Positions 7,581 to 11,672 of a stretch of 11,672 bases of DNA are shown piece after piece; the stretch's first letter is position 1; every line of letters starts with the position of its first letter. The position numbers and the translations under genes are program-made. A model generated the notes under the pieces. It made no database searches. It saw nothing but the letters and a program-made list of their open reading frames with translations, and was not told the origin of the DNA. The DNA lies in NCBI GenBank assembly GCA_025350385.1, contig JANXXZ010000017.1, positions 1 through 11,672 of the forward strand, written 5' to 3'. The stretch comes from Bacteroidales bacterium (lineage in GTDB: Bacteria > Bacteroidota > Bacteroidia > Bacteroidales > UBA4417).

Positions 7581-8224
7581 TGAGAAATATTATCATAATC
7601 ATGATGCTTTGTATTGTTGGGTTTTCAGTCATGGCACAACCGACTCAGAAACTCATCAGGGAAGGCAACTCGTTGTATAATGACGGAAAATTCAAGGAGG
7701 CTGAAATAGATTACCGCAAGGCTCTTCACAAGTCGCCTGATTCTCCAAAAGCTATATATAATCTGGGCAATTCTCTGTACAAACAACAAAATTACAAGGA
7801 AGCAGCCAATTCGTATCTCAAACTTACCGAAGATCCAAAAAATGCCGGATTATCCCAGGTAAATCACAACCTGGGCAATGCCCTGCTTCAGAATCAAAAA
7901 TATGACGAAAGCATCGAAGCTTACAAGAAAGCATTACGGGTGAATCCCAAGGACGAAGATACCCGTTATAACCTGGCTTATGCCCTGGCTAAGCTTCAGC
8001 AACAGAAAAACAAGAACAACCAGGATAAGAAGAATCAAAAACAGCAAAAGCAACAACAACAGCAAAAACAACAACAGCAACAGCAGAAACAAAACTCAAA
8101 GATGTCGAAACAGGATGCTGATCGTATGCTGAATGCCCTGAATAATGATGAAAAACGAACCCTCAACAAGATAAAAAAACAACAGACACAACCGTCAGGC
8201 AATCAACCCGAAAAAGACTGGTAA
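7577..8224 (+). CDS. batC: BatC, periplasmic TPR protein with Gln/Lys-rich tail
   Basis: 215 residues. The signal peptide is IIIIMMLCIVGFSVMA, with cleavage after Ala20 before QPT. Three tetratricopeptide repeats follow at about 25-57 (EGNSLYNDGKFKEAEIDYRKAL), 58-91 (AIYNLGNSLYKQQNYKEAA) and 95-128 (NHNLGNALLQNQKYDESIEAYKKAL). Residues 141-172 are almost entirely Gln, Lys and Asn, then comes a short predicted helix and a C-terminal KDW, an ending I recall from other BatC proteins. No membrane helix besides the signal, so it is likely a soluble periplasmic adaptor that bridges BatA/BatB and BatD/BatE through TPR contacts. The start overlaps the batB stop, and a second Met directly follows. The family name is well supported by position and domain; the binding partners are inferred. 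Confidence 0.92.
   Translation: MMRNIIIIMMLCIVGFSVMAQPTQKLIREGNSLYNDGKFKEAEIDYRKALHKSPDSPKAIYNLGNSLYKQQNYKEAANSYLKLTEDPKNAGLSQVNHNLGNALLQNQKYDESIEAYKKALRVNPKDEDTRYNLAYALAKLQQQKNKNNQDKKNQKQQKQQQQQKQQQQQQKQNSKMSKQDADRMLNALNNDEKRTLNKIKKQQTQPSGNQPEKDW
7997..8092 (+). repeat. CAR/AAR low-complexity tract encoding the BatC Gln/Lys-rich segment
   Basis: About 32 codons made mainly of CAA, CAG and AAA/AAG/AAC, including runs of five and six consecutive Gln codons. CAA and CAG are mixed, which makes it less prone to slippage than a pure triplet run, but length changes in multiples of three are still likely between strains. The reading frame is intact. Confidence 0.85.
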
Positions 8225-8329
8225 TTTGTTTACATCACATAACTATTACTTCTGCAGATACAAACAACATTTTTCACAGGAACACAATTGCAGTACCAAA
8301 GAGCTTACGCTACAAATGATTCAAATGAA

Positions 8330-10201
8330 ATGAAGCGAATTCACATTTTAGTGCTACTCTTATTTTTACTGTCAGGCGCTCTGCCTGCCCAGGACGTGAG
8401 TTTTTATACCCAGGCTCCACGCCAGGTCAGCGTTGGTCAGCGGTTTTACCTCACTTTTACCGTTAACCAGGAAGGTATTGGTTTTATCAGTCCTGAAATA
8501 CAGCACTTCGAAGTTTTATCCGGGCCCAATTTACAGACAAGTTCTCAAATCCAGGGTATAAACGGAAAATTCACTCAAACAGTTGCTTATAGCTATACAT
8601 TTATGCTTTCGGCAATTGAACCCGGTACATTTACAATACTACCTGCCAAAATAACCGTGAAAGGTAAATTATATCAATCAAATACGGTTAGCATTATGGT
8701 TACAGGCAAAGCAACACAGCCTCAGGCCAGTGCACCAAATCATCAACAACCGCGTGGAAGTCAGCCTCAGGCTAATTCGTCAGCGCCGGATGCTGATATA
8801 TTTATGAAAGCTGTAGCAAACCGGAATAATTCATACCTGGGAGAAGAGATCATTGTTACTTATAAATTGTATACTCCCATTCAGGTCCAGATAGTACCTA
8901 CTGATCAATCGCCTGCGTATCCGGGTTTCTGGTCTCAGAGCCTCATGAAGGAACTGCAACAATATCCTCAATACATTGAGACAGTAAACGGCAAGAAATA
9001 TAAAGTTGTTGAGGTCAATAAGATAGCGCTGTTCCCTCAAAAGACAGGGCTTCTGACCATTTCACCATTAGAACAGGATGTTGTGTACGGTGTTAAAGTA
9101 AAAGGTCACAGCCCGATAAGTGATGACCCTTTCTTTTCAAATGATCCTTTTTTCAAAAGCCTGTTTGATGATTCCAACTTTGGGTTCAATGTTCAAAATG
9201 TTCAAAAAACCATCCGTTCGAATCCTCTGACCATACAGGTTAAACCACTGCCATCGCTGAATAAACCAGTTGATTTCAGTGGAGCTGTCGGACAATTTTC
9301 ATTCAAATCAGCTCTTGACCGCAATGAGCTGAGTGTCAATGAGGCCATTACGCTCAAGCTTACCGTTTCCGGTTCAGGCAACCTGAATCTTATTGAAAAA
9401 CCCGCCGTTACTTTCCCTCCTGACTTTGAAGTGTACGATCCTAAAATCTCCGATAACATTCATGCATCACCATCCGGAGTCTCTGGTTCCCGCACATTCG
9501 AATACCTGGTTATTCCAAGGTCAGCGGGCGACTTCAAAATTGCGCCCATACAATTTTCATACTTCGACCTTGCCAAAAACGATTTTGTCAGGCTGTCCTC
9601 ACCAGAATTCAAAATTAAGGTCCTTAAAAGCGATGGTTCTGCTTCGAGCGGAACACCCGTAGTAAGGGAAGATGTGAAGTATATCGGGAATGATATCCGG
9701 TATATAATGGATACACCGCTAGCGCTTCACGCAACAGGTATTCATTTTTACGGCAGTTGGCTGTTCTGGTTATTGCTGAGCATCCCGGCACTCCTGTTCA
9801 CCGGTTTTATCATCCTGTGGAGAAGCCGGCTGAAATTGAGCAACGATGCAGGCTTATTACGCCGCCGGAAAGCTACCCGGGTTGCAACCCAGAAACTCAA
9901 AAAAGCAAAGGCATTGCTTGCTATTCAAAGCCAGGAAGCTTTCCATATCGAGATTTCACAAGCCCTTTGGGGATATATTAGTGATAAATTTGATATCCCT
10001 CTGGCTGAACTTTCGATGGATACGGCATATGACAGGTTAAGCACACGTAATGTGGATGTCCAGCTTTCCGAACGGTTCATTGAAACACTTCAGCATTGTG
10101 AGTTTGCAAGGTTTGCTCCCGGAGATAAAGCCCACAATATGGAAATTCTTTATAAGGAAGCGATAAGTGTAATAACCGATACGGAAGAACATCTCAAATA
10201 G
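8330..10201 (+). CDS. batD: BatD, periplasmic multi-domain protein with one membrane helix
   Basis: 623 residues from the ATG at 8330. An in-frame TTG at 8288 is rejected because it would put 14 hydrophilic residues before the signal peptide (HILVLLLFLLSGALPA, cleavage after Ala20). The periplasmic part has a first beta-rich domain (about 22-126) opening with QAPRQVSVGQRFYLTF, a Gln/Pro/Ser linker (130-155), a second domain (about 157-307) ending in a DPFF-repeat segment (266-284), and a third beta domain (about 312-432). One membrane helix lies at about 476-497 (WLFWLLLSIPALLFTGFIIL); the RSRLK and RRRK after it place residues 500-623 in the cytosol. That tail resembles the tail of the small BatD-like protein encoded before batA. 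BatD is the largest Bat protein and probably acts as scaffold linking periplasmic VWA/TPR partners to cytosolic MoxR/DUF58. A 105-nt gap precedes it. Confidence 0.93.
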   Translation: MKRIHILVLLLFLLSGALPAQDVSFYTQAPRQVSVGQRFYLTFTVNQEGIGFISPEIQHFEVLSGPNLQTSSQIQGINGKFTQTVAYSYTFMLSAIEPGTFTILPAKITVKGKLYQSNTVSIMVTGKATQPQASAPNHQQPRGSQPQANSSAPDADIFMKAVANRNNSYLGEEIIVTYKLYTPIQVQIVPTDQSPAYPGFWSQSLMKELQQYPQYIETVNGKKYKVVEVNKIALFPQKTGLLTISPLEQDVVYGVKVKGHSPISDDPFFSNDPFFKSLFDDSNFGFNVQNVQKTIRSNPLTIQVKPLPSLNKPVDFSGAVGQFSFKSALDRNELSVNEAITLKLTVSGSGNLNLIEKPAVTFPPDFEVYDPKISDNIHASPSGVSGSRTFEYLVIPRSAGDFKIAPIQFSYFDLAKNDFVRLSSPEFKIKVLKSDGSASSGTPVVREDVKYIGNDIRYIMDTPLALHATGIHFYGSWLFWLLLSIPALLFTGFIILWRSRLKLSNDAGLLRRRKATRVATQKLKKAKALLAIQSQEAFHIEISQALWGYISDKFDIPLAELSMDTAYDRLSTRNVDVQLSERFIETLQHCEFARFAPGDKAHNMEILYKEAISVITDTEEHLK

Positions 10202-10268
10202 CGAGTAATTCAGCACACAATAAACAAATAATCGATCCCCGATCCAATTGAAGGCAAACGGCAGAACA

Positions 10269-11027
10269 ATGAAAAAAGTTGCGTCATTCATCATCATACT
10301 GATCTGTATTTCGTTACAGGCCAGCAGTCAAAGCAACGACGAATTGGCCGTAAAAGCCGGCAAGGCATACCAGGCCGGTCAATATCCTGTTGCTATCCGG
10401 CTATATGAAAAAATAATCAGTAGCGGTTTTGAGTCGGCTGCATTGTATTATAACCTGGGTAATGCCTATTTCCGTAATAATGAAATACCTTCAGCCATTC
10501 TTTTTTATGAAAAGGCGCTCAAAATCAATCCGAATCAACCGGATATCCGCCATAATATTTCAATTGCCAACAGCCGGATTACTGACAAAGTTGAACTGGT
10601 ACCTGAATTATTCTACAAGCACTGGTGGAAAGCACTGATCAATACCATCAGTATTGATGCACTGGCCTTCCTGTTGATTATCCTTCTGGCGGCTGCTTTT
10701 ATTGCCACCGGACTTTATTTATCGTCACAACGATTATTTGTGCGCAAAGTGTCTTTCTGGGTTGGCATTTCCTTCTTTGGATTCTTCCTGGCAGCGCTCC
10801 TGGGCGCCCAGCAAAAAGAACATTATCTGAAACATCAGCACGAAGCAATCGTGTTTTCACCTACCGTAACCATTAAAAGTTCTCCTGATGTTTCGAGTGC
10901 GGACCTCTTTGTGATCCACGAAGGGATCAAAGTTCTGTTACTTGACCAGATCGGTGAATGGCAGGAAATCCGCATCGCCAACGGCAGCGTAGGCTGGTTA
11001 AAGGCTTCAGATATCCGGTTAATATAA
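10269..11027 (+). CDS. batE: BatE, TPR and SH3-like membrane protein
   Basis: 252 residues from the ATG at 10269; an in-frame TTG at 10248 would add only MKANGRT before a good signal peptide (VASFIIILICISLQASS, cleavage before QSN). Two TPR-like repeats occupy about 24-90 (GKAYQAGQYPVAIRLYEKI and YNLGNAYFRNNEIPSAILFYEKAL). Two membrane helices follow at about 131-150 and 162-179, joined by a short positive loop (SSQRLFVRK), which should be cytosolic. The C-terminal 60 residues form a bacterial SH3 (SH3b)-type domain: TVTIKSSPDVSSADLFVIHEG, then GEWQEIRIANGSVGWLKASDIRLI. This topology puts both the TPR and SH3-like parts in the periplasm. SH3b domains often contact peptidoglycan or peptides, so BatE could tie the complex to the cell wall (inference). 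It is the last gene of the cluster. Confidence 0.92.
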   Translation: MKKVASFIIILICISLQASSQSNDELAVKAGKAYQAGQYPVAIRLYEKIISSGFESAALYYNLGNAYFRNNEIPSAILFYEKALKINPNQPDIRHNISIANSRITDKVELVPELFYKHWWKALINTISIDALAFLLIILLAAAFIATGLYLSSQRLFVRKVSFWVGISFFGFFLAALLGAQQKEHYLKHQHEAIVFSPTVTIKSSPDVSSADLFVIHEGIKVLLLDQIGEWQEIRIANGSVGWLKASDIRLI

Positions 11028-11035
11028 CCGGTTAT
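11015..11035 (+). terminator. Hairpin across the batE stop codon, weak terminator candidate
   Basis: CCGGTTA (11015-11021) pairs exactly with TAACCGG (11025-11031), leaving an ATA loop; the TAA stop codon (11025-11027) forms part of the right arm. The bases after it (TTATCTCTTG) are only partly T-rich, so intrinsic termination would be inefficient. It may instead stabilise the 3' end of the operon mRNA. Confidence 0.35.
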
Positions 11036-11082
11036 CTCTTGAAAGAATTAAATTTGCCAATACTTCCAGATAAAAAACGTAT

Positions 11083-11133
11083 AGGATAACCGATCCTGAA
11101 CCAGGATTATTATAAATCCTCATAATCAGGATT
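11083..11133. repeat. Alternating AGGAT / ATCCT inverted-repeat array
   Basis: The pentamer AGGAT and its complement ATCCT alternate: AGGAT 11083-11087, ATCCT 11093-11097, AGGAT 11103-11107, ATCCT 11116-11120, AGGAT 11128-11132. Each neighbouring pair can form a stem; the best are ATCCTG/CAGGAT (11093-11107, loop AAC), AGGATT/AATCCT (11103-11120) and AATCCT/AGGATT (11115-11133). Each inner unit can pair with either neighbour, so the stems are mutually exclusive. Unit spacing is 10, 10, 13 and 12 bp. It could be a protein-binding array or a switching RNA structure downstream of batE. Confidence 0.6.
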
Positions 11134-11163
11134 GGTCTGATAATTCGATGACGATACCATAGC

Positions 11164-11179
11164 CAACATTTAAATGTTG
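11164..11179. promoter_or_regulatory. Perfect 16-bp palindrome, candidate operator
   Basis: CAACATTTAAATGTTG equals its own reverse complement over all 16 bases. Its centre lies about 90 bp before the start codon of the next gene and about 45 bp before its candidate -7 element, so a dimeric regulator bound here would be placed as an activator rather than a direct blocker. The regulator is unknown. Confidence 0.45.
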
Positions 11180-11191
11180 CATTATTATAAA

Positions 11192-11223
11192 CTTGCATTA
11201 TTTCTGATTCTGCTTTATCTTTA
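11192..11223 (+). promoter_or_regulatory. Candidate Bacteroidetes-type promoter of the TonB-C-like gene
   Basis: CTTG at 11192-11195 and TATCTTTA at 11216-11223 are separated by 20 nt. Each differs by one base from the TTTG / TAnnTTTG consensus. The predicted start near 11230 would give a leader of about 30 nt before the ATG at 11261. Confidence 0.4.
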
Positions 11224-11260
11224 ACTCGCTGATTCGCTTTTCTTGCGGTTTTAGAATCCT

Positions 11261-11672
11261 ATGAGAAATTATACAATCGTTGTTATCGCTTTTATTCTGA
11301 TGGCAAATTACTTGCCGCGAGGAGCATCAGCGCAGGAATTTACACCTCCGGTGCCGCGTGGGGGCATCAAACAAGCCAAAGCATTCATTGATGAAGAAAT
11401 GGTATATCCTGCAGAAGCGATTAAACAATCGGTTGAAGGAACTGTTATATTGGAATTCATTGTTGAAGCCAAGGGACAGGTTAAAGAGATAAAAGTTAAA
11501 GAGCCTGTAAATATTCTTTTAGAGCAGGAAGCTTTACGCATTTTCAAAATCATATTTTGGGAACCGGCGCAATACAGAGGACAGGCAGTTGAAAGCAAAG
11601 CGACCTTTGAAGTACCCTTTTCGATAAAACATTACAAAAGAGTTTGTAAAGAAAGAGGGTATTACAAGTTGG
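11261..11672 (+). CDS. Signal-peptide protein with TonB C-terminal-like domain (3' truncated by window edge)
   Basis: The frame opens with ATG at 11261 and runs 137 codons to the window edge without a stop. Residues 1-24 form a signal peptide (TIVVIAFILMANY, likely cleavage after ASA before QEF). Residues about 48-122 match the TonB-C pattern: YPAEAIKQSVEGTVILEFIV, then KGQVKEIKVKEP, LEQEALRIF and WEPAQYRGQAV, ending in a FEVPFSI strand. Typical energy-transducing TonB proteins keep an uncleaved N-terminal membrane anchor and a Pro-rich spacer. Here there is a likely cleavable signal and almost no spacer, so this is probably a periplasmic stand-alone TonB-C-fold protein, not the energy transducer for outer-membrane transporters. 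The rest, perhaps a second domain, lies beyond the window. It is separated from batE by a 233-nt repeat-rich gap with its own candidate promoter, so it is likely an independent gene. Confidence 0.82.
   Translation, partial: MRNYTIVVIAFILMANYLPRGASAQEFTPPVPRGGIKQAKAFIDEEMVYPAEAIKQSVEGTVILEFIVEAKGQVKEIKVKEPVNILLEQEALRIFKIIFWEPAQYRGQAVESKATFEVPFSIKHYKRVCKERGYYKL

Noticed and set aside
8288..8329. TTG start of batD at 8288
   Set aside because: It adds 14 hydrophilic residues before a complete signal peptide that starts at the ATG at 8330.
10248..10268. TTG start of batE at 10248
   Set aside because: It only adds seven residues before a normal signal peptide starting at the ATG at 10269.
2409..11027. 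Bat cluster as a wholly new defence or mobile system
   Set aside because: Gene order and domains match the known moxR-DUF58-batABCDE cluster of Bacteroidota; no integrase, transposase or nuclease is present.
11083..11133. CRISPR-like reading of the AGGAT/ATCCT repeats
   Set aside because: Units are only five to six bases, alternate in orientation and have spacers of 5-8 bases, unlike any CRISPR array.

Overview
The window reads as chromosomal DNA of a Bacteroidota (Bacteroidetes) species. The evidence is the gene order of the Bat ("Bacteroides aerotolerance") cluster, promoter-like elements of the Bacteroidetes type (-33 TTTG / -7 TAnnTTTG), start codons without clear Shine-Dalgarno sequences, and secreted proteins whose signal peptides end in A|Q. 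A multiheme c-type cytochrome at the left edge suggests an environmental, respiring or sediment-type member rather than a typical gut commensal; that last step is inference.

Layout, all genes on the + strand. (1) 2-913: 3' part of a five-or-more-heme cytochrome c, closed by a clear hairpin/T-tract terminator. (2) 1045-2262: a secreted papain-fold C1B (bleomycin hydrolase / aminopeptidase C type) cysteine peptidase with its own candidate promoter. (3) 2409-11027: the Bat cluster, in the order MoxR AAA+ ATPase, DUF58 protein, a small BatD-like membrane protein, BatA, BatB, BatC, BatD, BatE. Spacing is tight (1 nt gap, two 4-nt ATGA overlaps, gaps of 62, 105 and 67 nt), with one wider gap of 199 nt after moxR. 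(4) 11028-11260: an intergenic region rich in inverted repeats. (5) 11261-right edge: a signal-peptide-bearing protein with a TonB-C-like domain, cut off by the window.

How the genes may work together. Topology read from signal peptides, membrane segments and flanking positive charges puts MoxR and the DUF58 protein in the cytosol. The VWA domains of BatA and BatB, the TPR domains of BatC and BatE, the SH3-like tail of BatE and the beta-rich N-terminal parts of BatD and its small relative all fall in the periplasm. BatD and its relative each send a related helical tail of about 100 residues into the cytosol, where it could meet MoxR/DUF58. This suggests an ATP-driven, envelope-spanning chaperone or assembly machine with metal-binding (MIDAS) adhesion modules. 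The family is known, but its substrate is not established, and the original aerotolerance role is debated.

There is no CRISPR array, transposon, tRNA or rRNA visible. I see no wholly new system. The least explained items are the alternating AGGAT/ATCCT array and the 16-bp palindrome downstream of batE, the phased TTTAACA boxes before moxR, and the shared cytosolic tails of the two BatD-type proteins.
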